A stretch of 64,000 bases of DNA from Amarolinea sp964580725 (GTDB lineage: Bacteria > Chloroflexota > Anaerolineae > SSC4 > Amarolineaceae). The stretch's first letter is position 1. Each line of letters begins with the position of its first letter. Under the pieces are notes generated by a model. The model was given only the letters and a program-made list of their open reading frames with translations. It was not told where the DNA came from and searched no databases. The stretch covers positions 1-64,000 of the forward strand of contig CAZOLV010000013.1 in the NCBI GenBank assembly GCA_964580725.1. The letters run 5' to 3'. Shown piece by piece: positions 26,681 to 34,349 of this stretch. Position numbers and translations under genes: made by a program.

Positions 26681-27709
26681 TTATTTGGCGGGGGCGCCTT
26701 CGTTGATGTCCACGCGGAACTTGCCGCTGATGATTTCGTCCTGCCGGGCCTTGACCAGGTCGCGCACATCCTGCGGGATCTTGGCGTCGTTGCCGTGGTA
26801 GGGCGCCAGGCTGGCGCCGCCTTTGACCATCGTGCTGAAGTCCTTCAGGTCTTGGGCGGTGTAGGAGCCGGCCTTGACCTGTTTGATGACGTATTCGACC
26901 GTCGGCCCCATGTTCCACAGCGGGCCGGTCAGCACGAATTCGGGCGCTTCGTAGTTTTGATCGGTCAGGTTGCCAAAGGAGAAGAGCTTCTTATCGGCGG
27001 CGGCCTGAATGGCGCCCTCGCGCTCGGCGTAGATGATGTCGGCGCCGGCATCAATCAGGGCCAGGGTCGCTTCTTTGGCCTTGGCCGGGTCGAAGAAGGA
27101 GTTGATGAAGCTGACGGTGACTTTGACGTTGGGGTTGGATTCGCGCGCGCCCTGCGTAAAGGCGTTGACCAGGCGGTTGACTTCGGGGATCGGCATGGCG
27201 GCGACGACGCCCAGGGTATTGGTCCTGGTCATCTTGCCGGCGATCAGGCCACAGAGGTAGGCCGGTTCGTGAATCCAGTTATCGAAGACGGAGAGGTTGG
27301 GATTCTGCGGGCCGCCGTCGGAACCGAAGACGAAGGCGATGTTGGGGAACTCGGAGGCCACTTTGGCCACGGCGTCGCGATTGCCAAAGGCGTCGCCGAA
27401 GATGGCGTTGGGCTTGTTCTTGCTGGCTTCTTCGCGCAGAACGCGTTCCATATCGCCGGAGTAGCCGATGCCGTCCGTCCAGGTATATTCGATGTCGCCG
27501 CGCTCTTTGGCCGCCGTGAGGGCGCTATGGATGACGTTGTCCCAGGGTTCTTCCAGTGGGGTGGCGTATGCGCCGAAAACTTTCAGCTTGCCGCTGGCGG
27601 GGGCAGCAGTGGGGGTCGCGGCGCCGCCGCAGGCGCTCAGGGCAAGCGCCGTCAACAGCAGCAGGACGAGGGTAAACGAAAGGTGAACGCGCAGTGAACG
27701 TGAACGCAT
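26681..27709 (-). CDS. BMP-family nucleoside-binding lipoprotein
   Basis: 342 aa. Lipoprotein signal with LSAC (C27), then a periplasmic-binding-protein fold of the BmpA/PnrA (Med) type: GIGYSGDMER, FVFGSDGGPQNPN, NWIHEPAYLCGLIAG and DAGADIIYAEREGA. It delivers substrate, probably purine nucleosides, to the permease pair. AGGAGGA sits eight bases before the ATG at 27709. First gene of the importer operon; 280 bp upstream is a cytosine deaminase, which suggests base/nucleoside salvage. Confidence 0.94.
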   Translation of the reverse strand: MRSRSLRVHLSFTLVLLLLTALALSACGGAATPTAAPASGKLKVFGAYATPLEEPWDNVIHSALTAAKERGDIEYTWTDGIGYSGDMERVLREEASKNKPNAIFGDAFGNRDAVAKVASEFPNIAFVFGSDGGPQNPNLSVFDNWIHEPAYLCGLIAGKMTRTNTLGVVAAMPIPEVNRLVNAFTQGARESNPNVKVTVSFINSFFDPAKAKEATLALIDAGADIIYAEREGAIQAAADKKLFSFGNLTDQNYEAPEFVLTGPLWNMGPTVEYVIKQVKAGSYTAQDLKDFSTMVKGGASLAPYHGNDAKIPQDVRDLVKARQDEIISGKFRVDINEGAPAK

Positions 27710-27917
27710 GTTGGATTTCCTCCTGATCTGGTATCTCCCCCGGCGCAGCGGCCAACGGTCGAGGGGGCGCATGGCGCCTGGGGTGCGGCATGGCGCTGGC
27801 TCTGCGGCGAGCGGTTCGGTTGTTCGTTTCGACGGGGCAAACTGCCGGGGTGCACGCGGTTGCGCACGCCGGCGTGCGTGACCAGTGACTGGCGAGGTGA
27901 TGTGTGGGTTGACCTCC

Positions 27918-27961
27918 TTCTACGCTGCTTCTACGCTGCTTCTACGCTGCTTCTACGCTGC
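27918..27961. repeat. Four tandem copies of an 11-bp unit
   Basis: TTCTACGCTGC is repeated four times without change between the deaminase and the BMP lipoprotein gene. It lies in the leader or promoter region of the transport operon and is not coding. Confidence 0.95.
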
Positions 27962-27989
27962 GTCAGCGCATGATCTAGAGGTGGGGTGG

Positions 27990-28433
27990 TCAGGCTTCGC
28001 CGATGTCCTCGGCCCACAGTTCGGGATGTTGTCGAGTGAATTCGGCCAGCATGGTGATGCACTCGGCGTTGTGCAGGTCAATCACCTGCACGCCGTTCTC
28101 GCGCAGCCATGCGATGCCGCCCTGGAAATTGACCGATTCGCCCACGACGACGACGCCGATGTTGAATTGGCGGATGAGGCCGCTGCAATACCAGCAGGGC
28201 GCCAGCGTGCTGACCATGATCTTATCGCGATAGGTTTTGACGCGGCCAGCGTTGCGGAAAGCGTCGGTTTCGCCATGCACCGAGGGGTCATCCTGCTGCA
28301 CGCGGCGGTTGTGGCCGCGGCCCAACACATTGCCTTGCGCATCGCACAGACAGGCGCCGATGGGGATTCCCCCTTCGGCCAACCCCACGCGCGCCTCGGC
28401 GATCGCAACTTCGAGCAATTTGGCGTAATCCAT
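27990..28433 (-). CDS. Cytosine deaminase, fungal (FCY1-like) type
   Basis: 147 aa zinc deaminase. Zinc ligands are H53 with the proton-shuttle E55 (SVHGETDAFRNAGR) and C80/C83 (LAPCWYCSG). The C-terminal half, with VVVVGESVNFQGGIAWL and ending in ELWAEDIGEA, parallels yeast cytosine deaminase closely rather than the amidohydrolase CodA of E. coli. It converts cytosine to uracil and ammonia, possibly also other bases. The ATG at 28433 is preferred to an in-frame GTG at 28454. It has a strong promoter and probably works with the nucleoside importer downstream. Confidence 0.88.
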   Translation of the reverse strand: MDYAKLLEVAIAEARVGLAEGGIPIGACLCDAQGNVLGRGHNRRVQQDDPSVHGETDAFRNAGRVKTYRDKIMVSTLAPCWYCSGLIRQFNIGVVVVGESVNFQGGIAWLRENGVQVIDLHNAECITMLAEFTRQHPELWAEDIGEA

Positions 28434-28468
28434 CGTTCGACTCAATCCCCCCACGTAAGGATGTCAGA

Positions 28469-28496
28469 ATTATAGCGAGGTTCATGCACGCGTCAA
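28469..28496 (-). promoter_or_regulatory. Strong promoter of the deaminase gene
   Basis: On the minus strand TTGACG (28496-28491), 16 bp and a perfect TATAAT (28474-28469). The leader would be about 30 nt. The remaining sequence up to 28738 shows nothing recognisable. Confidence 0.72.
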
Positions 28497-28738
28497 CTTC
28501 ATCTCGCAAAGTGCTTGTCAAGAAACAATTTTCCGTCCTTGCCCACGTTTTGCCGAGAAAAAACGGGAACTCATTCTTCGGCGAGACCTAACCCTGAATT
28601 CGGCACGGGTCATCAAGGTGATGAGGGGGCTTGGCCTACGATTCTGCGTGCAACCGGCCGACGCTCTCCCCAAACAAAGGCAGCACGATGCCCGCACAGC
28701 GGTGACTGTCCCGCCTGTTCGGGCGTCAAAGCCATGCC

Positions 28739-29226
28739 ATGCAAATCCTACTCGACGCCTGGCGCTTCCTGGCCGGCAACCAATCAGATTTCTGGGCCAA
28801 GACCGCCGCGCATCCGGTCATCGGCGTCGGCTTTCGCCCGGCGCTGATTGCGCTCACGCTGCTGGCCATGCCGCCGCTGCTCATCAACACGCAGGCGGGC
28901 ATTCTGGCCGTCAGCCGGCCATCTCCGAAGCGGCGCGCGCCATGGGCATGAGCCGCTGGCGCATCTTGCGCCAGATCGAACTGCCGCTGGCGCTGCCGGT
29001 CATCCTGGCCGGGGTGCGCATCGCCGCCGTTTCCACCATCGCCATTGCCACGGTTGCCGCATTCTTCGATGCTGGCGGCCTGGGCGCGCTGATCCTTGAA
29101 GGAATCAGCCAGGACTACAGCGACAAGATCATGGCGGGCGTCATCGCCGTCTCGCTGATCGCGATCAGCGTCGCTCAGGCTCTGCGTGTTCTCGCCCGTC
29201 GCGCCGAGCGTGACCGCACGCTCTGA
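28739..29226 (+). pseudogene. Decayed osmoprotectant ABC permease (OpuCB/ProW-like)
   Basis: The first frame (28739-28951) reads a short head and then GVGFRPALIALTLLAMPPLL followed by INTQAGILAV. The reading then continues in another frame as AISEAARAMGMSRWRILRQI, with VAAFFDAGGLGALI and a C-terminal helix to the stop at 29226. Together these match the second half of glycine betaine/choline permeases. A small indel near 28915-28922 breaks the frame, and the helices that normally precede GVGFRP are missing. No partner ATPase or binding protein is adjacent. Interpreted as a fragment of a lost operon. Confidence 0.8.
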
Positions 29227-29626
29227 TCTGCGTGGCAGGCGCGTTCAGCCGCCCGTCTGTTCGATGAAGAAATCGGCGATGGGCCGGTCGTGTACGAAGG
29301 CGCCTACGCACACCTGGGCGCCAACATCCTCGCCTCGGTGCGAGAGAAGGCCATCGGCTGCGAGGACATGAGGATCAACCGCTTTTTGCCAAAGGAGTTT
29401 CAACACGCTTGTGGGAAGTCTGCCCGCTTGCTTGTGCTTCTGCCAGAACAGAAGGAACAAACCAGGAAAAAACGACGCCCAGGCAGCGCCAAGGGGGTTC
29501 TGCGGATATTGTCTGAAGACGACGAGCATCTGGACGATTTCAAGACGTATATGCATAGTCAGCGGCGATGAGTTGTTCGATCTGTATGGCGTTGACCGAA
29601 TTTGGTGAAAACCGGTGAGCGGTTGG
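29227..29626. other. 400-bp stretch with no recognisable gene
   Basis: Open frames exist on both strands but lack ribosome sites, family signatures or consistent codon use. The adjacent permease remnant suggests that this is also decayed sequence. The middle (about 29390-29600) is visibly more AT-rich than its surroundings. Confidence 0.6.
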
Positions 29627-30442
29627 TCATGATCCCAACAAGAAATCAGCGATGGCGGCGTTGACCGTTTCCTCGGACGGCTCGATGGGGCCGTCCACCG
29701 GCTGCAGCGCATGACCGGCGTGCTGCACGATGAGCAGTTGCGAGGCGACGCCGGCGTCGAGCAGCGCCTGGTGAAAGAGCAGCGACTGCGTCACGGGCAC
29801 GGTCGCGTCCAATGCGCCATGCACGCTGAAGAACGGCGGGGCGCTGGCTGAGATGTAAGTGATGGGGCTGGCGCGGCGCAGGGCATCTGGCTTGGAGCCG
29901 AAGATAGCAGCCAGCCAGGGATCGTCCAGCGTGGTGAGGTCAGTCGGCCCCCAAAGATTGGCCACAGCTTGCACCTGGCTGGAAAAATCGAGATAGGGGC
30001 CTACGTCGAAGCCTGTGGCCGGGCCAGCCAGCCCGGCCAGGGCCGCCAGATGTGCACCGGCGCTGTTGCCAACCAACCCCACATGCGCCGTATCGAGCCT
30101 GTAGAGCGCGGCGTGGGCGCGCAGGAAACGGATGGCGCACTTGATATCTTCGATCTGGGCAGGAAAGATGAAATCGGGCGCCAAGCGGTAGTTGATCGAA
30201 ACGAAGGTTGCGCCGCGCAGCGTCAGCGCCTCGGCCAGTTGCAGCGCATAGCCGCCCTCCTTGTCGCCGCTGCGCCAGGCGCCGCCGTGCGCATAGATCA
30301 CCACGGGGCGCGGCCCGGGCTGTGTGCTCGGATAGATGTCGAGCGCCATGCCGTTGCAGTAGGGAATGTTGGCCAGGCGCGGCAGCGCGGGCGGCCCGTG
30401 AGAGACGATCAGAGCGACGATGAAGATGGCATTGAGCAGCAT
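29627..30442 (-). CDS. Alpha/beta-hydrolase esterase (HSL/carboxylesterase type)
   Basis: 271 aa. The oxyanion motif YAHGGAW, the nucleophile elbow GNSAGAH, an acid in HGALDATVP and the catalytic His in VQHAGHAL give a full triad. The N-terminus (MLLNAIFIVALIVSHG) is hydrophobic and may be a signal or anchor, so the enzyme could act outside the cytoplasm. AGAGGGT precedes the ATG. It starts 19 bp after the stop of the RmlC-like gene and probably shares its transcript. Substrate unknown. Confidence 0.88.
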   Translation of the reverse strand: MLLNAIFIVALIVSHGPPALPRLANIPYCNGMALDIYPSTQPGPRPVVIYAHGGAWRSGDKEGGYALQLAEALTLRGATFVSINYRLAPDFIFPAQIEDIKCAIRFLRAHAALYRLDTAHVGLVGNSAGAHLAALAGLAGPATGFDVGPYLDFSSQVQAVANLWGPTDLTTLDDPWLAAIFGSKPDALRRASPITYISASAPPFFSVHGALDATVPVTQSLLFHQALLDAGVASQLLIVQHAGHALQPVDGPIEPSEETVNAAIADFLLGS

Positions 30443-30460
30443 CGGCGCACCCTCTCAACT

Positions 30461-30991
30461 TCACTTGATGGGCGGCAGCGCCAGCCAGTCGTAGCCGATG
30501 CCCGCATCGTCGTGCGCAATCCGGCCCTCGTCCGCCGGATTGTAAACGCTCGAAGTGACGTAGAAAAGGTGCGTCACACCGCCCAACACCTTGCAGCCAT
30601 GCGCCACGCCCGGCGGAATCTTGACCACCCGGTGGCCATAGTCGGGGCCAAGCAGGATCTCCTGCGTCTGCTGATAGGTGGGCGACGAGGGGCGCAGGTC
30701 GTGCAGCGCCAACTTGAGCGCCCCGATCGGCACGTACCACCAATCCACCTGCTGTTGATGAATGTGCCAGGCCTTGGCCGTGGCGGGGTACATCAGCGCA
30801 TAGCTGAGCTGTCCAAAACCCTCGGCGAAAAACTCATCCGTCGCGCGGATGATCTCGCGAAAGATCTGGCGATCATCGCCGTCGCCGTGCAACTCCTTGA
30901 TCATGACGCCGTGCAGCAGCGGCTGCGGCTCGCCGCGACCAATGCCCGCCGTCGCCGTCTGAACGCGCACAGCCAGTTGACGTTGTGACAT
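30461..30991 (-). CDS. dTDP-4-dehydrorhamnose 3,5-epimerase-like cupin
   Basis: 176 aa, RmlC length. The cupin core has WHIHQQQVDWWYVPIGALKL, LHDLRPSSPTYQQTQ and VVKIPPGVAHGCKVL, with a closing tail containing YNPADEGRI as in RmlC. No other rhamnose genes are in the window, so it may act on another nucleotide sugar. The start at 30991 is chosen for GAGGGG just upstream; the open frame to 31051 runs through an inverted repeat and is not used. Confidence 0.82.
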   Translation of the reverse strand: MSQRQLAVRVQTATAGIGRGEPQPLLHGVMIKELHGDGDDRQIFREIIRATDEFFAEGFGQLSYALMYPATAKAWHIHQQQVDWWYVPIGALKLALHDLRPSSPTYQQTQEILLGPDYGHRVVKIPPGVAHGCKVLGGVTHLFYVTSSVYNPADEGRIAHDDAGIGYDWLALPPIK

Positions 30992-31023
30992 GAGACCCCT
31001 CTTTGACAGTGATGATTGGATGG

Positions 31024-31057
31024 CGCTGAATGCTGAACCCGCATTCAGCATTCAGCG
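31024..31057. repeat. 14-bp perfect inverted repeat
   Basis: CGCTGAATGCTGAA (31024-31037) and its exact complement (31044-31057) flank 6 bp, between the P5C dehydrogenase stop and the RmlC-like start. Each arm contains near-tandem TGAATGCTGAA. It has no T tract and resembles a REP-like or message-stabilising hairpin. Confidence 0.85.
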
Positions 31058-31069
31058 TTCAGCCTTCAC

Positions 31070-32629
31070 TCAAAGCGCTTCGCTGATGACTTTGGCCTGT
31101 GTGAAAAGCAACAGATAATCGGCGCCGCCCGCTTTGGAGTCGGTGCCGCTCATGTTGAAACCGCCAAATGGCTCGACGCCGACCAACGCGCCGGTGCACT
31201 TGCGGTTGAAATAGAGGTTGCCCACGTGAAAATCGGCGCGGGCGCGCTCCAGACGGTCGCGCCGGCGGCTGAAGATGGCGCCGGTCAGGCCGTATTCGGT
31301 GCCATTGACGATGTCCAGGCCATCTTCGAACGACTGCGCCCGCAGACAGGCCAGCACCGGCCCGAAAATTTCTTCTTGCGCCAGGCGGGCGTTGCGCTCG
31401 ATCTCGCCGAAGATGGTGGGTGGGATGAAATAGCCGTTGGTCGGGTTGGGGCTGAGCGGCTGGCCGCCCAACAGCAGTTTGCCCTCCTGCGTGCCAATCT
31501 CCATATATTCCTGCATCTTGGCAAAGGCCTTGGCGTCCACCACCGGCCCCATCCAGTAGTTGGGATCTACTGTCGGCCCGACGGTGATCTGCCCGGCGCG
31601 GCGCACGACCTTATCCACCACCTCGTCGTAGACATCGTTCACCATGATGGCGCGCGAGCAGGCCGAGCACTTCTGCCCCTGGAAACCAAAGGCGGAGGCG
31701 ACGATCGCTTCGGCGGCGGCGTCCAGATCGGCGGTTTCGTCCACGAGAATGGCGTCCTTGCCGCCCATCTCCAACAGGGTGCGCTTGAGCCATTTTTGAC
31801 CGGGCTGCAGCACGGCGGCGCGCTGGAAGATGCGCAGTCCAACCTCTTTGGAACCAGTGAAAGCGATGTAACGCGTCAGCGGATGGTCAACCAGCGCATC
31901 GCCCATCCTGCCGCCGGGGCCGGGCAGGAAGTTCAAGACGCCGGGCGGCAGGCGCAGGTCTTCGTACAGCATTTCGCTCAGGAACCAGGCGATCCAGGGC
32001 GATGTGCTGGCCGGCTTGAGCACGACTGTGTTGCCCGTCACCAGGCTGGCGGTCGTCATACCGGCCATGATGGCGCCGGGGAAGTTCCAGGGCGGGATGA
32101 CCACCCCCACGCCGAGCGGGATGTAGCGCAGTTCGGTCTCGCGCCCTGCATAGGGTTCAACCGGCTGCGCCCCGCCCAGACGCAGCATCTGATAGGCGTA
32201 ATAGGCGCAAAAATCAATCGTTTCGGCGGTGTCGGCGTCGGCTTCGGGCCAGCTCTTGCCGACTTCGTAGACCATGATGGCGCTGAATTCGTGCTTGCGC
32301 TTGCGAATCAGTTCGGCCAGGCGCAAGAGGTAGCGGGCGCGCGCTTCGTAGGGGGTGTGACTCCATTCCTCGAAGGCGTCATGCGCCGCTCGCACAGCGC
32401 GATCGGCATGTTCGGGAGTGGCGCGGGCAAAGCGGGCCACGACCTGGCTTGGGTTGGCGGGGTTGAGCGAATCGAGCGTCTCTTCGGTGTAAATCTTCTG
32501 GCCACCGATGACCAGGGGGTAAGTGCGTCCAAGCCATGATTCGACCCGCGCCAGGGCCGCCTCGAAGGCCTTACGCTGCGTTGGATTGCTGAAGTCGGTC
32601 AGGGGTTCGTTGCGAAACGGTGTGAGCAT
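31070..32629 (-). CDS. pruA: L-glutamate gamma-semialdehyde (P5C) dehydrogenase
   Basis: 519 aa monofunctional enzyme oxidising glutamate semialdehyde to glutamate with NAD in proline/arginine catabolism. The catalytic Cys lies in GQKCSACSRAIM, the general-base Glu in LLEMGGKDAILVD, and the NAD loop in FTGSKEVGLRIF. The N-terminal LTDFSNP and HFV-type region match the RocA/PruA group of Gram-positive-type enzymes. GAGGAGG precedes the ATG. A strong promoter lies 90-115 bp upstream. No proline dehydrogenase is in the window. Confidence 0.94.
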   Translation of the reverse strand: MLTPFRNEPLTDFSNPTQRKAFEAALARVESWLGRTYPLVIGGQKIYTEETLDSLNPANPSQVVARFARATPEHADRAVRAAHDAFEEWSHTPYEARARYLLRLAELIRKRKHEFSAIMVYEVGKSWPEADADTAETIDFCAYYAYQMLRLGGAQPVEPYAGRETELRYIPLGVGVVIPPWNFPGAIMAGMTTASLVTGNTVVLKPASTSPWIAWFLSEMLYEDLRLPPGVLNFLPGPGGRMGDALVDHPLTRYIAFTGSKEVGLRIFQRAAVLQPGQKWLKRTLLEMGGKDAILVDETADLDAAAEAIVASAFGFQGQKCSACSRAIMVNDVYDEVVDKVVRRAGQITVGPTVDPNYWMGPVVDAKAFAKMQEYMEIGTQEGKLLLGGQPLSPNPTNGYFIPPTIFGEIERNARLAQEEIFGPVLACLRAQSFEDGLDIVNGTEYGLTGAIFSRRRDRLERARADFHVGNLYFNRKCTGALVGVEPFGGFNMSGTDSKAGGADYLLLFTQAKVISEAL

Positions 32630-32715
32630 GAATCAACCTCCTCGTCAATGGGTTCAGGCGCAGAGCGTCGCCAATCCGCAACCCGTGCGCCGTTGTTGGC
32701 TGAGCCGTTACAAGC

Positions 32716-32744
32716 ATCTTATCAGTTCGGTTGGAAAACGTCAA
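32716..32744 (-). promoter_or_regulatory. Sigma70-type promoter of pruA
   Basis: On the minus strand TTGACG (32744-32739), 17 bp, TAAGAT (32721-32716). Leader about 80 nt. Confidence 0.65.
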
Positions 32745-32771
32745 ACCCGCCATCGAGGGCATTGGCGCTGA

Positions 32772-32800
32772 TTGACAGACCTCTGGCATCGTGGTATCCT
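32772..32800 (+). promoter_or_regulatory. Sigma70-type promoter of the kelch gene
   Basis: TTGACA (32772-32777), 17 bp, TATCCT (32795-32800) with TGG directly before the -10. It diverges from the pruA promoter and would produce a leader of about 185 nt; nothing structured was recognised in that leader. Confidence 0.62.
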
Positions 32801-32992
32801 TGTAGCGGCGGCCGACCGTGTACAACGCCGATCGCCGTCTGTCTCGCCCACTGTTGTGCTACGCTTTCCCTCATTGCATCTGGCCCTGTCCAGAAACGCA
32901 CGGCGCTTGCGGCCGCCTGAGCAGCCCGCCCGCCGGCGCTCTCGTTCGTTCGATCTGGCTGCTCATGTTCTTGGGGAAAGGATGCGACTCTC

Positions 32993-34237
32993 ATGAAACG
33001 AACCTCTCGTCTCTCTGCTTCTCTTGTGTTGGGTGTCCTCCTGGCAACCTTGCTCACCGCCTGGGGAGCGACAGCCAGCGCGCCGCAAGACGGCCCGTGG
33101 ATCGCTGGTTCACTCTTGCCCGCCCAAATGGTGCGTTTCGACTCAGAAATGCACAACGGCAAGATGTACGTTTTGGGCTACCGCCTGCCCACCGGCGAAA
33201 CCGACGGCAGCGTTTGGGTCTACGATCCAGTGGCCGACTCCTGGACCGACAGCGGCGTTGACATGCCGACGCCCGTCTCCAATTATCACATCGCCAAGCT
33301 GACCGACAGCACTGGCGTTGGGTTGTACCTGTTCGGCGGTCGCGACAGCGCCGGTCTCTGTACCGACGTCGTGCAGGCCTACTATCCCGCCACCAACACC
33401 ACCGCCACATTCCCCACCGACCCCTGGACGGGCGAAGTCAACCCCGGCGAACGCGTCTTCCCCGGCGCCGTCGAGGTCACGGGCAACAAGGCCTACGCCT
33501 GGGGCGGCTTCTGCGGCGGCACCACCGCCCCCTACATGAGCAAACAGACCTGGATCTTCGACCCGGCCGCGGCGGCGGGCACCCGTTGGACCGCCGGTCC
33601 TGGTTTGCCCGGTAACGGCGGCTATCAAACCAGCGCCGCGCTCGACGGCAAAGTCTTCTCGATCGGCGGCGACACCTTCGATGGCACCGCCCTCTTCCCG
33701 TATGCCGACGTGCTGCTGCTCGATCCGACCAACCTGGGCGCCGGCTGGCAGATCAAAGCCGCCCTGCCCACCCCATCGTCGGGCACGCCTGGCTGCGACG
33801 AGTCGCGCGCCTTCGGCTTCGACACCAGCAGCGCCTGGGCGCTGGCCGGTAAGATCGTGCTGGCCGGCTGCGGTCAGTGGAACCTCGATCCCACCGCCCT
33901 ACCCGACAGCTTCTTGTACGACGGCGCCACCGATAGCTGGACGACCTTTGCCGCCCTGGTGCAGGCGCGGCGCAATCATGCCGGCGCCTTCATCGTGGCC
34001 CCGGACGGGCTGTCCGGTCGCATGTGGGTGGGCGGCGGCTACATCCCCGGCGCCGCCAACACCGGCACCGACACCACCGAAACCTACATGGTTTCCTACT
34101 CCGCCCCCACCGCCGTGCAGGTAGATCGCTTCGAGGCGCGTGATCCGGCCATTTCGCTGTTGACGGCGCTCGGCGCACTGCTCGTCGTGTTCCTCCTGAC
34201 GCTGGCCGGCGCACGCAAGATCGTTTCCCGCGCCTGA
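32993..34237 (+). CDS. Secreted kelch-repeat surface protein with C-terminal anchor
   Basis: 414 aa. A Sec signal peptide (MKRTSRLSASLVLGVLLATLLTAWG) is followed by five or more kelch-like blades: WVYDPVADSWT, GLYLFGGRDSAG, KAYAWGGFCGG, KVFSIGGDTF and RMWVGGGYIPG. The C-terminus has PTAVQVDRFEA, a Leu/Ala helix and the basic end RKIVSRA, the layout of a C-terminal sorting signal. It therefore probably displays a beta-propeller on the cell surface. No catalytic residues recognised. AAAGGATG precedes the ATG. Confidence 0.82.
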   Translation: MKRTSRLSASLVLGVLLATLLTAWGATASAPQDGPWIAGSLLPAQMVRFDSEMHNGKMYVLGYRLPTGETDGSVWVYDPVADSWTDSGVDMPTPVSNYHIAKLTDSTGVGLYLFGGRDSAGLCTDVVQAYYPATNTTATFPTDPWTGEVNPGERVFPGAVEVTGNKAYAWGGFCGGTTAPYMSKQTWIFDPAAAAGTRWTAGPGLPGNGGYQTSAALDGKVFSIGGDTFDGTALFPYADVLLLDPTNLGAGWQIKAALPTPSSGTPGCDESRAFGFDTSSAWALAGKIVLAGCGQWNLDPTALPDSFLYDGATDSWTTFAALVQARRNHAGAFIVAPDGLSGRMWVGGGYIPGAANTGTDTTETYMVSYSAPTAVQVDRFEARDPAISLLTALGALLVVFLLTLAGARKIVSRA

Positions 34238-34315
34238 GACACTCGCCGCGGCTGAGGCGCAAGGTGTAGTCTTGGGCGAGAGTTGCATCTTGCGCCCGGC
34301 GCGGCGAAGAGATCG

Positions 34316-34343
34316 TCGTCATGACAGACAGGAACGATAGAAT
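34316..34343 (+). promoter_or_regulatory. Promoter giving a predicted leaderless nucleotidyltransferase mRNA
   Basis: TCGTCA (34316-34321), 16 bp, TAGAAT (34338-34343). The base seven after the -10 is the A of the ATG at 34350. No Shine-Dalgarno is present. Confidence 0.5.
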
Positions 34344-34349
34344 TCAGCG

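Noticed and set aside
29245..29712. Second esterase or extended frame left of the hydrolase
   Set aside because: The last residues (IADFFIEQ) vaguely resemble an esterase end, but no catalytic His, nucleophile or start could be found.
32818..33261. Plus-strand open frame overlapping the kelch start
   Set aside because: The kelch gene has a clear signal peptide, ribosome site and repeats; the overlapping frame is a shadow.
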